Shown: positions 33,948 to 44,038, numbered from the stretch's first letter. The stretch: DNA of 64,000 nucleotides from Flavobacterium sp. (GCF_027484945.1 NZ_JAIXRZ010000051.1:1-64000), one strand, 5' to 3'. Made by a program: numbers and translations. Notes: generated from the sequence alone by a model not told the origin.

Positions 33948-35576
33948 ATGGACTTAAACTTCAATAAAAACGAAGACCACAATAAACTTTTACTCGCAGA
34001 TCTCAGGCAAAAATTTGCCAAAGTTAAACTTGGTGGCGGCGAAAAACGTATTGAAAAATTGCATGCCGAAGGCAAAATGACCGCTCGAGAACGAATTGAT
34101 TATTTGTTGGACCAATCTTCATCATCTATTGAAATCGGTGCGTTTGCCGGTGAGGGAATGTATAGTGAACACGGCGGATGTCCTTCAGGTGGAGTTGTGG
34201 TTAAAATCGGTTATATAGCAGGAAAACAATGTATTGTGGTAGCCAATGATGCTACTGTAAAAGCAGGAGCTTGGTTTCCAATTACGGGCAAGAAAAACTT
34301 GCGCGCACAAGAAATCGCTATTGAAAACCGACTACCTATAATTTATTTGGTAGATTCTGCAGGGGTATATTTACCAATGCAGGATGAAATTTTCCCTGAC
34401 AAGGAACATTTTGGACGTATTTTCCGCAATAACGCAATCATGAGCAGTATGGGAATTACCCAAATTGCTGCCGTTATGGGAAGTTGTGTTGCGGGTGGCG
34501 CTTATTTACCCATCATGAGTGACGAAGCCCTTATTGTCGACAAAACAGGAAGTATTTTCTTAGCTGGAAGTTATTTAGTTAAAGCTGCTATTGGTGAAAA
34601 TATTGACAACGAAACCTTAGGAGGTGCAACAACCCACTGTGAAATCTCAGGAGTGACCGACTATAAAGCCAAAGACGATAAAGATGCATTAGACCGCATT
34701 CGAAGTGTAGTTGGCAAAATTGGAGACTATGAAAAAGCGGGGTTTAACCGAATTAAATCGGAAAAACCAGCATTAGAACCGAATGACATTTACGGTATAT
34801 TGCCTAAATCGCGTTCTGATCAATACGACATGATGGAGATCATTAAACGTTTGGTTGATGAATCGAAAGTGGATGAATACAAAGCAGGATATGGCCAATC
34901 GATCATTACTTGCTATGCGCGTATAGACGGATGGGCTGTTGGAATTGTAGCCAATCAACGTACAGTTTCTAAAACTAAAAAAGGAGAGTTGCAATTTGGT
35001 GGTGTCATTTATTCGGATAGTGCTGATAAAGCAACCCGATTTATTGCCAATTGTAACCAAAAGAAAATTCCTTTGGTTTTCCTTCAAGACGTTACCGGAT
35101 TTATGGTAGGTTCCAAAAGTGAACATGGAGGAATTATTAAAGACGGTGCAAAAATGGTGAATGCGGTTTCCAATTCGGTAGTTCCGAAGTTTACCATTGT
35201 GGTTGGAAATTCCTACGGTGCAGGCAACTATGCCATGTGTGGAAAAGCCTATGACCCGCGATTAATTGCTGCTTGGCCTAGCGCTGAATTGGCTGTAATG
35301 GGTGGCGCACAAGCCGCTAAAGTATTGATGCAAATCGAAGCGGCATCGCTAAAATCTAAAGGCGAGGTTGTTGATGCGCAAAAAGAACAAGAATTGTTTG
35401 ATAAAATTAAAGCCCGATATGATGCCCAAGTTTCACCATATTATGCAGCAGCTCGTTTATGGACTGATGGCATTATTGATCCATTAGACACCCGAACCTG
35501 GATTTCTATGGGAATTGAAGCGTCTGACCATGCTCCTATTGAAAAGAAATTCAATTTGGGGGTGATTCAAGTTTAA
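33948..35576 (+). CDS. Acyl-CoA carboxylase carboxyltransferase (beta) subunit
   Basis: This 542-residue carboxyltransferase has both crotonase-like halves. IEKLHAEGKMTARERIDYLLD is the family N-terminal signature, and VDSAGVYLPMQDEIFPD with AAVMGSCVAGGAYLP form the first oxyanion region. FLQDVTGFMVGSKSEHGG and VVGNSYGAGNYAMCG form the second. The VDSxGxYLPxQ..FPD stretch is closest to methylcrotonyl-CoA carboxylase beta subunits. The enzyme moves carboxyl from biotin to an acyl-CoA, for example 3-methylcrotonyl-CoA in leucine breakdown, or propionyl-CoA. No biotin carboxylase or biotin carrier gene is adjacent, so the partner must be elsewhere. Confidence 0.88.
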   Translation: MDLNFNKNEDHNKLLLADLRQKFAKVKLGGGEKRIEKLHAEGKMTARERIDYLLDQSSSSIEIGAFAGEGMYSEHGGCPSGGVVVKIGYIAGKQCIVVANDATVKAGAWFPITGKKNLRAQEIAIENRLPIIYLVDSAGVYLPMQDEIFPDKEHFGRIFRNNAIMSSMGITQIAAVMGSCVAGGAYLPIMSDEALIVDKTGSIFLAGSYLVKAAIGENIDNETLGGATTHCEISGVTDYKAKDDKDALDRIRSVVGKIGDYEKAGFNRIKSEKPALEPNDIYGILPKSRSDQYDMMEIIKRLVDESKVDEYKAGYGQSIITCYARIDGWAVGIVANQRTVSKTKKGELQFGGVIYSDSADKATRFIANCNQKKIPLVFLQDVTGFMVGSKSEHGGIIKDGAKMVNAVSNSVVPKFTIVVGNSYGAGNYAMCGKAYDPRLIAAWPSAELAVMGGAQAAKVLMQIEAASLKSKGEVVDAQKEQELFDKIKARYDAQVSPYYAAARLWTDGIIDPLDTRTWISMGIEASDHAPIEKKFNLGVIQV

Positions 35577-35706
35577 CTCTAAAATAAAAATAGAAGGTTG
35601 TGCGAACATTCCATTTAAAATAAGACTGAACTCCTCCCCTTTTTTAGTTCTGTTTTTCTTATTATCAATTGTAAATTTCGTTTGCAAATCGCTAGTTTTT
35701 TCTATT

Positions 35707-37371
35707 TTGAAGCACATAAAACCTGATTTATTTCAAAAATTCACTGCTCCTTTTTCTGAATATCCAATTCCGAAAGAATTTACGTTTCCTTTTTTTTACG
35801 AACCTCACGCGTTAAGTATTGAAGCAGCGCGTTTGCTCCAACAGTATTTGAAAGTTCAAAAGGATTTTGAACACAATTTTGGACTGCAAAAAGAACAGTC
35901 AGGAATGGTGATTGGAAAAATGTTTGGCGTTTTGGTGGTGCAAAATGAGGTCGGTGAATTAGGCTTTTTGTGGGCTTTTTCAGGAAAACTAGCCGAACAA
36001 AACCACTGGCCAAAATTTGTACCTACGGTTTATGATATGCTGCAGGATAATGGATTTTTTAAATCCGAAGAAATTATTTTAAACGAACTCAATTCTAAAA
36101 TAGAAATTCTCGAGAAATCTATTGATTACAATACCTTACGTGAAGTGTTAACTAAAACCATTCATGAAACTCAAGAAGCGGTTGAGTCCTTCAAGCAAAC
36201 CATCAAAAACAATAAAAAAGTACGATCCATTTTTAGAGAAAACCATCCCAATTTAACTGATGAGCAAACCCTAAAGTTGATTCAAGAAAGTCAACTCGAA
36301 AGCATACGCCTACGGCAATTGCAATTGGATTGGAAAACAAAAATAGATTTGATTTCAACAGAACTAGCTCAATTTGAGCAGCAAATCAATGCATTAAAAG
36401 ACGAACGTCGCAACCGTTCCGCTGCCTTACAACAACAATTGTTTTCTGAATATGCCTTTTTAAATCAATACGGTGAAACCAAAAGTTTGCAAACTATTTT
36501 TAATGGAAATCCTCCCGCAGGTGCAGGTGAATGTGCAGCACCAAAATTGCTCCATTATGCATTTCAAAACAAATTAAAACCATTGGCAATGGCTGAATTT
36601 TGGTGGGGACAATCGCCAAAGTCAGAAGTCCGAAAACACGGTCAGTTTTACCCCGCATGTACCGGAAAGTGCGAACCTATTCTTAGACACATGTTGGATG
36701 GAATACCATTAGAAAAGAATCCGTTTCTTATAAATTTAGGAGCCAATAAACCAATGGAAATCCTGTATGAAGACCATTGGATTATAGCCGTTAGTAAACC
36801 AACCGATCTTCTTTCCACTCCTGGGAAAGCAATTGCTGATTCGGTCTACACGCGAATAAAATCAATGCGACCCAACATCAGCGGACCAATAATTGTGCAT
36901 CGATTAGATATGGCAACTTCAGGCATATTGCTGTGCGCAAAAGATGTAGACACCTATAAAATCCTGCAATACCAATTTATTAAAAGAAAAATTCAAAAGA
37001 AATACATAGCGCTACTAGAGGGTGTCATTATCCAAAATCAAGGCACAATTAATCTACCTCTTGTTCTAGACATTGATAATCGTCCCTTTCAAAAGGTTTG
37101 TTTTGATCTGGGAAAACTAGCAGTTACAGAATGGAGAAAAATAAGCGAACGTAAAGGGCAAACTTTAGTTGAATTTAAGCCCATTACCGGTCGCACTCAT
37201 CAACTTCGAGTTCATGCAGCACATCATTTAGGACTAAATTGCCCCATTGTTGGTGATGACTTATACGGTACGCAATCTGACCGACTCTATTTGCACGCAC
37301 AATCACTCACCTTTTGGCATCCGCATGAGAAAAAAGAAATTACCCTAAACTTACCTGCACCGTTTGCCTAA
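35707..37371 (+). CDS. RluA-family pseudouridine synthase with long N-terminal extension
   Basis: This protein of about 554 residues has a C-terminal RluA/RsuA catalytic domain. YEDHWIIAVSKPTDLLSTPG leads to the catalytic aspartate in VHRLDMATSGIL (about residue 400), and TGRTHQLRVHAAH follows. Residues 1 to about 140 form a conserved-looking module (PFFYEPHALSIEAARLLQ, GKMFGVLVVQNEVGELGFL), and about 150-250 is a charged coiled coil, so it is much longer than typical RluA proteins. It isomerises uridine in rRNA or tRNA. No ATG precedes the conserved N-terminal block; the only suitable start is TTG at 35707. The preceding 130 bp hold no gene. Confidence 0.82.
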   Translation: MKHIKPDLFQKFTAPFSEYPIPKEFTFPFFYEPHALSIEAARLLQQYLKVQKDFEHNFGLQKEQSGMVIGKMFGVLVVQNEVGELGFLWAFSGKLAEQNHWPKFVPTVYDMLQDNGFFKSEEIILNELNSKIEILEKSIDYNTLREVLTKTIHETQEAVESFKQTIKNNKKVRSIFRENHPNLTDEQTLKLIQESQLESIRLRQLQLDWKTKIDLISTELAQFEQQINALKDERRNRSAALQQQLFSEYAFLNQYGETKSLQTIFNGNPPAGAGECAAPKLLHYAFQNKLKPLAMAEFWWGQSPKSEVRKHGQFYPACTGKCEPILRHMLDGIPLEKNPFLINLGANKPMEILYEDHWIIAVSKPTDLLSTPGKAIADSVYTRIKSMRPNISGPIIVHRLDMATSGILLCAKDVDTYKILQYQFIKRKIQKKYIALLEGVIIQNQGTINLPLVLDIDNRPFQKVCFDLGKLAVTEWRKISERKGQTLVEFKPITGRTHQLRVHAAHHLGLNCPIVGDDLYGTQSDRLYLHAQSLTFWHPHEKKEITLNLPAPFA

Positions 37372-37404
37372 TTTTAGTATGTTTGACAAAACAACTCCAA
37401 CAGC

Positions 37405-39024
37405 ATGAAGAAAATTCTCTTGGTTTCATTCATAGCGCTTTGTTTTTCTACATTGGCGCAAAATAAACCTTCACGCAAAGATTCCTTAATGGGCGGATTT
37501 AGTAAAGAACGAACCTGTTTTGATGTGAAGCATTATGCGCTTGATATTTCGATTGACCCTGATAAAAAACAGATTATTGGTAGCAATACCATTCTTTTTG
37601 AAATCGTGCAAAATACCCAACGTATTCAATTGGACTTATTTGTCAATATGGTGGTTGATTCCATTTTATGGAACCACCAAAAACTAAACTATCGTAGAGA
37701 ATTTAATGCTGTTTTTATTGATTTTCCAAAAAAACTGGGCGCAAAAACGAAACATCAATTGAAGTTTTATTACCAAGGCAGCCCGCTAATTGCCAAAAGA
37801 GCGCCCTGGGATGGTGGTTTTGTATTTACAAAAGACAAGAATAACAGACCATGGATTGCAGTCGCCGTGCAAGGTACTGGTGCAAGTTTATGGTATCCTG
37901 TTAAGGACGGGCAAAGTGATGAGCCCGATTCGGGAGCGACGATTCGAGTAGCTGTACCCAATGGATTAATGAATATTTCTAATGGAAAATTTATGGGCTC
38001 TACTCCGCTATCCAACGGCTATACCCGCTGGGATTGGGAGGTTGTAAATCCGATTAATAATTATGACATCACAGTAAATATTGGTTATTATGTCCCTATT
38101 ATTGATCGTCTAGGTGACTTGGATCTTACCTATTATGTATTGGATTACAATCAGTCGCGTGCTGTGAAACACTTTGAAGAAGTAAAACCCATGCTCAATT
38201 GTTTCCAATATAAATTTGGACCCTACCCCTTCCAAGCAGATGGTTATAAATTGGTTGAAACTCCATATTTAGGCATGGAGCACCAAAGTGCAATTGCCTA
38301 TGGAAATCGGTTTTTAAAAGGGTACTTAGGATCTGATCTTTCGGGAACCGGAGTAGGATTATTATTTGATTTTATTACCATACACGAAAGTGGCCACGAA
38401 TGGTTTGGCAATAGCATCACTTCACGCGATATTGCCGATATGTGGATTCATGAAGGATTTACGCAGTATAGCGAATTGGTTTTTATTGAATGTCAGTTTG
38501 GTTATGAAAAAGCAATGCAATATGGCAAGGGCTTGCAAGGAAATGTCCTAAATGATCGTCCAATTATTGGACCAAAAGGCGTAAATACTGAAGGCTCGGG
38601 TGATATGTACCCCAAAGGAGCATTACTCTTAAACACAATGCGCCATGCATTAAATGATGACTCCAAATGGTGGGCAATACTCTTAAACTATTGCAATACG
38701 TTTAAACACAAGATTATTGATACAGCAACGGTTTTGGATTTTTTTAATCAGCAAACCGGCATTGATTGGACCCGTGTTTTTGAGCAATATTTACAGAAAA
38801 CCAAAATCCCCGAACTACAAATTCGTGTATCGGAGCAGCAATTGGAAGTGCGATGGAAGTGTGAAACATCGGATTTTACAATGCCTGTCATCCTAGATGT
38901 AAAAGGAAAAAAAATAACGATAGTACCCAAAAATTCGTGGACGAAAACAGCTATTCCATCAGAAAACGCAAAAGAGGCTATTGTTGATTCAAGTCGGTTT
39001 TATATAACTGTTGCCTATTTTTAA
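37405..39024 (+). CDS. M1-family metallopeptidase (secreted)
   Basis: This 539-residue protein has a signal peptide (KKILLVSFIALCFSTLAQ). The M1 N-terminal beta domain includes FDVKHYALDISIDPDKKQIIG. The active site is TIHESGHEWFGNS (HExxH at about residue 328), with the third zinc ligand 18 residues on in MWIHEGFTQYSE. The exopeptidase GAMEN-type motif is YLGMEHQSA at about 290, where GMEH replaces GMEN. It removes N-terminal residues from peptides in the periplasm or outside the cell. It is shorter than full aminopeptidase N, lacking the large C-terminal helical domain. Confidence 0.9.
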   Translation: MKKILLVSFIALCFSTLAQNKPSRKDSLMGGFSKERTCFDVKHYALDISIDPDKKQIIGSNTILFEIVQNTQRIQLDLFVNMVVDSILWNHQKLNYRREFNAVFIDFPKKLGAKTKHQLKFYYQGSPLIAKRAPWDGGFVFTKDKNNRPWIAVAVQGTGASLWYPVKDGQSDEPDSGATIRVAVPNGLMNISNGKFMGSTPLSNGYTRWDWEVVNPINNYDITVNIGYYVPIIDRLGDLDLTYYVLDYNQSRAVKHFEEVKPMLNCFQYKFGPYPFQADGYKLVETPYLGMEHQSAIAYGNRFLKGYLGSDLSGTGVGLLFDFITIHESGHEWFGNSITSRDIADMWIHEGFTQYSELVFIECQFGYEKAMQYGKGLQGNVLNDRPIIGPKGVNTEGSGDMYPKGALLLNTMRHALNDDSKWWAILLNYCNTFKHKIIDTATVLDFFNQQTGIDWTRVFEQYLQKTKIPELQIRVSEQQLEVRWKCETSDFTMPVILDVKGKKITIVPKNSWTKTAIPSENAKEAIVDSSRFYITVAYF

Positions 39025-39052
39025 GTTAGCAACTGTATACGACACGAAGGAA

Positions 39053-40102
39053 TTAATGGATTAAATCAGCAGTAGCTTTGCGTATAATTTTACCATTGGC
39101 AGTTTCTTTAAAATGCGCAACAAAGTAGATCGATTTTGGACGTTCGTACTTATCTAAATGGTCAAAAATTCGATTGTCAATTGGATATTCTTCGCCTTCT
39201 ACAACCAATACTACTTTTTCGCCAAGCGAAGCATCTTCCATTGAAGCAATAAAAAAGCGTTGCGCAATTTTACCTTCTAATTTTTGCTCTACTAATTCGG
39301 GCATTATTTTTACACCACCGCTATTAATGACATTATCAATTCGGCCAAGGAATCGGAATTGATTTTCATTAATTAATTCAACAATATCATTGGTAACAAC
39401 CGTTTCTTCAGCGATAATATGTGGAGCATGAATAACCAAACAATTACGTTCATCATAAGTTAATGTAACATGAGGCAAAACCGTAAATTCTTTTGCGCCT
39501 ATTCGTTTGGCTGCTATATGGGTAATCGTTTCAGTCATACCATAGGTTTCATAGGCCTCAATTGGCAATTGCATTAATTGCTGTTCTAATGTTGCATTGA
39601 TACGTGCGCCACCAATGATAAGTTTTTTTACCAAAGGTAATTTTTGCAACGAATTTTGGGCTTGTAAAGGAACCATCGCTACAAAATCATAGGTTTCCTC
39701 CAATTGATCCATCGGGTGTGACGTTGGGGCAACATAATCTAAATCCAAACCAAGTACGATAGAACGAATCAACATCATTTTACCGGCAACATAGTGTACC
39801 GGAAGACAAAGTAATGCGCGATCACCAGGCTTTAGATCAAAAAAAGTACCCGTTGCCAATGCCGAATTAACCATGGCTTGTTTCGCTACCGAAATTAGTT
39901 TGGGAACTCCAGTCGAACCTGACGTTTGCATTTCAATGTAGGGTTTCTCATCAAACCAATCCAATAAAAAATCACCTACCGGTTTTTCAAATTCTTCGCC
40001 TTCTTTAATAAAACTGTACGCAACCCGACAAAGATCATCCTTATCCAGATGGAATCCATTCAATTTAAATTGATTGTGAACATTTTGGTAAGTTGGATTC
40101 AT
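39053..40102 (-). CDS. menE: o-Succinylbenzoate-CoA ligase (menaquinone biosynthesis), short form
   Basis: This 349-residue ANL ligase has EMQTSGSTGVPKLISV at about residues 57-72 as the ATP loop, ETYGMTETITHIA at about 185, a hinge in FLGRIDNVINSGGVKI, and the catalytic lysine in ETANGKIIRKA near the end. It lacks about 100 N-terminal residues compared with E. coli MenE, as do other Bacteroidetes homologues I know. MenE activates OSB to OSB-CoA for MenB. The CPBP gene starts upstream with an 7-nt gap on the same strand. No other men genes are nearby, so the assignment relies on the recognisable short-form family. Confidence 0.82.
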   Translation of the reverse strand: MNPTYQNVHNQFKLNGFHLDKDDLCRVAYSFIKEGEEFEKPVGDFLLDWFDEKPYIEMQTSGSTGVPKLISVAKQAMVNSALATGTFFDLKPGDRALLCLPVHYVAGKMMLIRSIVLGLDLDYVAPTSHPMDQLEETYDFVAMVPLQAQNSLQKLPLVKKLIIGGARINATLEQQLMQLPIEAYETYGMTETITHIAAKRIGAKEFTVLPHVTLTYDERNCLVIHAPHIIAEETVVTNDIVELINENQFRFLGRIDNVINSGGVKIMPELVEQKLEGKIAQRFFIASMEDASLGEKVVLVVEGEEYPIDNRIFDHLDKYERPKSIYFVAHFKETANGKIIRKATADLIH

Positions 40103-40109
40103 AGTTAAG

Positions 40110-41051
40110 TTATTTTTTAATTTGGGGAATATCTGGAACTGAAATAGGCCCTGTTAAACGTAATTTCCAATCGGACCATCGGTAAATTTTAGCAAACAAT
40201 AGTACCAACAAAGGATAAAATATAAATAACGGCAAAAACAGCTCCATACTCAATGATGGCTTAGCTGTATCGCGAAAAAGCGCATAAGTTTGTAATGCCG
40301 AACTATCGGTTGTAACCAACAATGCTGTCATTAAGTTATTCGCCGCATGAAATCCTAACGCTAATTCCATTCCATTATCCATCAGTGTGATAATTCCCAA
40401 AAACAAACCGGTTCCAATGTAATATAACAACACAATATAGCCCATTTCTTGCACCTCTGGATTGGCAATATGAAGCACTCCAAACAAAAAAGAAGTCCAA
40501 AACAAAGGAAACCATCGATGGGGATGCAACTGAGCAAACCCCTGCATTAAATACCCACGAAACAAGTACTCTTCTAAAGAAGTTTGTATAGGAATCATAA
40601 CAATTGCGATTAAAACCAATACCGCAAATCGACTGGGTTGAAAATTCCACGTTAATGTAGAAGCTGCATCATAAAATGAAATGAGAGTAATACTTACGGT
40701 GACGATACTCCATATTCCAAAGGCTACAAAAAAGCGTTTCCAATCAAATTGAAGTCGTGCTGTGGTAATTTCAATTAATTTTTGTTTATGCAAAAACCGG
40801 ATAACCCCCAAAAAGGCTACAAAGGCAAAGACAAAGGTTAGCAACATTAAAAACAAAGACCAATTCAAATCCAACAGTCCCACCATTTCCTGCATCGAAT
40901 TAGGAAAAGGTTTGTCTTGTTGTAATGCAGCACCGAGAACTGCCAACGAAAACGGAATTTGCCCAATAAATGAGGCTGAAATGACAATAAATGAACCTAA
41001 AACATACCAACCAAAACGGGTGGATTTTGTAACACCAAAGAGTTGCTGCAT
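40110..41051 (-). CDS. CPBP-family intramembrane glutamic endopeptidase (Abi-like)
   Basis: This 313-residue protein has about eight hydrophobic segments. The CPBP catalytic motifs are SLEEYLFRGYLMQG (EExxxR at about residue 166), FGVLHIANPEV (FxxxH) and LGFHAANNLMTA (HxxxN/D). The family includes CaaX-prenyl protease-like enzymes and bacteriocin-immunity proteins; bacterial substrates are mostly unknown. menE follows 7 nt downstream, but no functional link is evident. Confidence 0.85.
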   Translation of the reverse strand: MQQLFGVTKSTRFGWYVLGSFIVISASFIGQIPFSLAVLGAALQQDKPFPNSMQEMVGLLDLNWSLFLMLLTFVFAFVAFLGVIRFLHKQKLIEITTARLQFDWKRFFVAFGIWSIVTVSITLISFYDAASTLTWNFQPSRFAVLVLIAIVMIPIQTSLEEYLFRGYLMQGFAQLHPHRWFPLFWTSFLFGVLHIANPEVQEMGYIVLLYYIGTGLFLGIITLMDNGMELALGFHAANNLMTALLVTTDSSALQTYALFRDTAKPSLSMELFLPLFIFYPLLVLLFAKIYRWSDWKLRLTGPISVPDIPQIKK

Positions 41052-41103
41052 AACCTATAATTATTGAAGCAATTTACTTAATTTCGCTCAATAAATAAAC
41101 AAC

Positions 41104-41445
41104 ATGATTACAATTTATCACAATCCCCGTTGTGGAAAATCGAGAACCTGTGTTATGCATTTCGACACGTTGAACGTTCCCTATACAGTGGTGCGGTATT
41201 TGGAGCATCCGCTCACCGAAGCCGAACTTAAAAAGTTGTTGAACTTATTAGCCATTCGACCGATTGATTTAGTTCGAACCAAAGAGAAAATCTGGATCGA
41301 ACAGTTTCAAAACAAAATTATGTCGGACGACGCAATTATTCAGGCAATGGTACTTTACCCTATTCTTATCGAACGACCAATTGTGATTAACAATGATAAA
41401 GCCGTAATCGCTCGACCATTAGAACGCATTCAAGAAATCCTTTAA
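41104..41445 (+). CDS. ArsC/Spx-family thioredoxin-fold protein (arsenate reductase-like)
   Basis: This 113-residue protein begins ITIYHNPRCGKSRTC with C10 at the ArsC active-site position. VRYLEHPLT and ELKKLLNLLAIRPIDLVRT follow, then VLYPILIERPIV, the RP motif that binds the oxyanion in ArsC. Length is typical. It could reduce arsenate with glutaredoxin/thioredoxin help or be a YffB-like paralogue of unknown role. No ars operon genes are adjacent, so arsenic detoxification is not supported by context. Confidence 0.85.
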   Translation: MITIYHNPRCGKSRTCVMHFDTLNVPYTVVRYLEHPLTEAELKKLLNLLAIRPIDLVRTKEKIWIEQFQNKIMSDDAIIQAMVLYPILIERPIVINNDKAVIARPLERIQEIL

Positions 41446-41524
41446 TTTTATTAACAAAACTTTATGAAACTACGTTAACCCTTAGCGTAATTTTGCAATT
41501 CAACAGGAAAGACATAATTGATAC

Positions 41525-43972
41525 ATGAAAATTTTAAAAATTGTATTCGCGATTACCTTACTATTCAAAGGTTTATCGGGTTATACACAAAACCCCAATC
41601 TACGCACCAACGGTGGAAATCGCTTAAAAGTCACAGGCAGGGTAATTGCAAAATCCAACAATCAACCTTTAGAATATACTGAAATTCGCTTCATCAACGA
41701 ATCGAATAAGACGGTTAACGGGGGTTTAACTGATGCTAAAGGAAATTTTTCAATAGACGTCCCGGAGGGAACCTACACTATTAATGTAGAGTTCCTTTCA
41801 TTTAAACCTCTTGTCATTACCTCTAAAGTTATTAAAACGAATACCGATTTAGGTGAAATTAGCTTAGAAGATGAAGCGACTCAATTGAAAGAAGTTGTAA
41901 TTCGCTCAGAAAAAACAACCGTTGAGATTAAATTAGACAAAAAAGTCTACAACGTCGGACAAGATTTAATGGTTAAAGGTGGAACGGTGAGCGATGTTTT
42001 AGACAATATCCCTTCTGTAGCTGTTGATACAGATGGTACAATTAGCTTGAGGGGAAATGAAAATGTAAAAATTTTAATTGACGGTCGTCCGACAAATGCA
42101 ATTAGCATTAATGATGCCCTTCGGATGATACCCGCTGATGCCATCGATAAAGTTGAAGTAGTTACCAACCCTTCTGCACGGTATGATGCCGAAGGTGGTG
42201 GTGGTATTTTGAACATCCTTCTTAAAAAAGGTAAAACCAATGGCATTAATGGTACCCTTATTGCCACAACAGGCGCACCCGATAATCACGGCTTAACGGG
42301 TACGTTAAACTACAAAACCAATCAGTTTAATATGTTTACCAATCAAGGATACAACGATCGAAATAATCCTGGAACGGTCAATGTAGATAACACGTATAAT
42401 GCTACTGGAAATAAACTTATTGACGCTAGGGAAACCGACCGATTTAGCAAAGGGTATAATGGGAATTTTGGTTTTGATTGGTTTTTAGACAAAAGCACTA
42501 CATGGACCAATTCGATAAATTACCGACGTAATACAGGGAGAAATATTGACGATGTTGATTTTACGTATTTTGACAATTCCTCAAATTTTCTGGGAGCTGA
42601 TTACCGAAATAATAATGAAGATTCAAAAAGCGAGAATATCGAATACAACTCAAATTTTGTAAAAAAATTTAAACGGGATGGTCACAAATTAACGGCCGAT
42701 TTTTCGGTTTCCAAAAACAATGATGACAACTTTGCAGCTATTGACTATTTTCGCTACAGTACCAACACCAATGGTTTGGATAACTCGAGTATTATACAGC
42801 GACAAAATCGTTTACTCCTTCAGACGGACTATGTTTTACCCTTTGGAAAAGAAAGTCAGTTTGAAGCTGGATATCGAGGAAATTTCACCGATTTGAATAG
42901 CGACTATGCGGTATTTAATAACGGAATTTTAAATACATCATTTACAAACAATATCGATTATATTGAAAACGTAAATGCGTTGTACCTGCAATTGGGGAGT
43001 AAAATAAATCATTTTTCGTTTTTAGCGGGTCTTCGTTATGAAGCATCGGATATCGAAATCAACCAATTCACGCAAAACATTTTTAAAAATAAAAAATACG
43101 GTAATTTCTTCCCTTCTGCTACCATTGGCTATGAAATGAATTCAAATTCTTCGATTTCAATCAACTATAGCAAACGAATCAATAGACCACGTGGAAGAGA
43201 AATTAATCCTTTTTCCAGTTATTCTAGTAACATTAATATTTTTCAGGGGAATCCTGATTTAGATCCTTCGTTGACGGATGCAATTGATATCGGTTATTTA
43301 AAAAAATGGGACAAATTAACCTTCAGTACTTCGGCTTATTTTAACAAGACTTCCAATACGGTACAAATGATTCGAAAACCAAATGGCGATGTAGTCGATG
43401 GTGTTCCTGTTATTATTACCACTCCAACAAATATTGCGGATGAATTTCGTAGTGGTTTTGAATTTACATTCAATTATACACCATACAAATGGTGGAAAAT
43501 CAACACTAACTTCAATTTCTTTCGCCAACAAACCAAAGGACAGTATTCGTATACGCTAGGTGCGCAAGACTTTGTAATTAACTTTGATCGAGCAACCAAT
43601 ACCTGGTCTTCACGTATTACCTCAAAAATCACTTTACCCGGCAAAATTGATTGGCAAACAAACGCCAATTACAATGGCGAACAAACCACAGCTCAAGGGA
43701 AAGTTTTAGGAATTTTTGGAATGAACCTAGCTTTCAGCAAAGATATTTTAAAAGACAAAGGAACCTTGGCTCTCAATGTAAATGATGTTTTTAATTCGCG
43801 TAAACGCAGAATGTATACCTATACTGAAACGGTCGATTCATATGCTGTTATGCAATGGAGGGTTCGACAAATAACGGCATCCTTTACCTACCGATTCAAC
43901 AAATCGAAAAACGATAAAGATGAAAAACGATCTAAACGTAATGGTGAAGAATCTGAAGGTGGCGATTTCTAA
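41525..43972 (+). CDS. Outer-membrane beta-barrel/TonB-dependent receptor-like protein
   Basis: This 815-residue protein has a signal peptide (KILKIVFAITLLFKGLSGYTQ). A CarboxypepD-regulatory-like beta-sandwich spans about residues 37-120 (VTGRVIAKSNNQPLEYTEIRF). A plug-like domain spans about 135-235, with LRGNENVKILIDGRPTNA and IDKVEVVTNPSARYDAEG, and a long barrel of the outer-membrane beta-barrel type follows. The C-terminus is rich in Lys, Asp and Glu and lacks a terminal aromatic. No SusD partner is adjacent, so a polysaccharide-utilisation role is not indicated. Peptide, metal or siderophore transport are all possible. A hairpin terminator follows the stop. Confidence 0.85.
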   Translation: MKILKIVFAITLLFKGLSGYTQNPNLRTNGGNRLKVTGRVIAKSNNQPLEYTEIRFINESNKTVNGGLTDAKGNFSIDVPEGTYTINVEFLSFKPLVITSKVIKTNTDLGEISLEDEATQLKEVVIRSEKTTVEIKLDKKVYNVGQDLMVKGGTVSDVLDNIPSVAVDTDGTISLRGNENVKILIDGRPTNAISINDALRMIPADAIDKVEVVTNPSARYDAEGGGGILNILLKKGKTNGINGTLIATTGAPDNHGLTGTLNYKTNQFNMFTNQGYNDRNNPGTVNVDNTYNATGNKLIDARETDRFSKGYNGNFGFDWFLDKSTTWTNSINYRRNTGRNIDDVDFTYFDNSSNFLGADYRNNNEDSKSENIEYNSNFVKKFKRDGHKLTADFSVSKNNDDNFAAIDYFRYSTNTNGLDNSSIIQRQNRLLLQTDYVLPFGKESQFEAGYRGNFTDLNSDYAVFNNGILNTSFTNNIDYIENVNALYLQLGSKINHFSFLAGLRYEASDIEINQFTQNIFKNKKYGNFFPSATIGYEMNSNSSISINYSKRINRPRGREINPFSSYSSNINIFQGNPDLDPSLTDAIDIGYLKKWDKLTFSTSAYFNKTSNTVQMIRKPNGDVVDGVPVIITTPTNIADEFRSGFEFTFNYTPYKWWKINTNFNFFRQQTKGQYSYTLGAQDFVINFDRATNTWSSRITSKITLPGKIDWQTNANYNGEQTTAQGKVLGIFGMNLAFSKDILKDKGTLALNVNDVFNSRKRRMYTYTETVDSYAVMQWRVRQITASFTYRFNKSKNDKDEKRSKRNGEESEGGDF

Positions 43973-43996
43973 ACTACAAATCAGTATTGCATAAAA

Positions 43997-44020
43997 AAAA
44001 GTCCCGAATTCGGGACTTTT
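43997..44020. terminator. Perfect-palindrome rho-independent terminator
   Basis: AAAAGTCCCGAA and TTCGGGACTTTT form an uninterrupted 12-bp palindrome with A and T runs outside, between convergent genes ending at 43972 and 44039. Confidence 0.85.
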
Positions 44021-44038
44021 CTATTAAAACAGCGATTA

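Noticed and set aside
41104..41445. Arsenic resistance operon
   Set aside because: Only one ArsC-fold protein is present, with no arsR, arsB or acr3 nearby.
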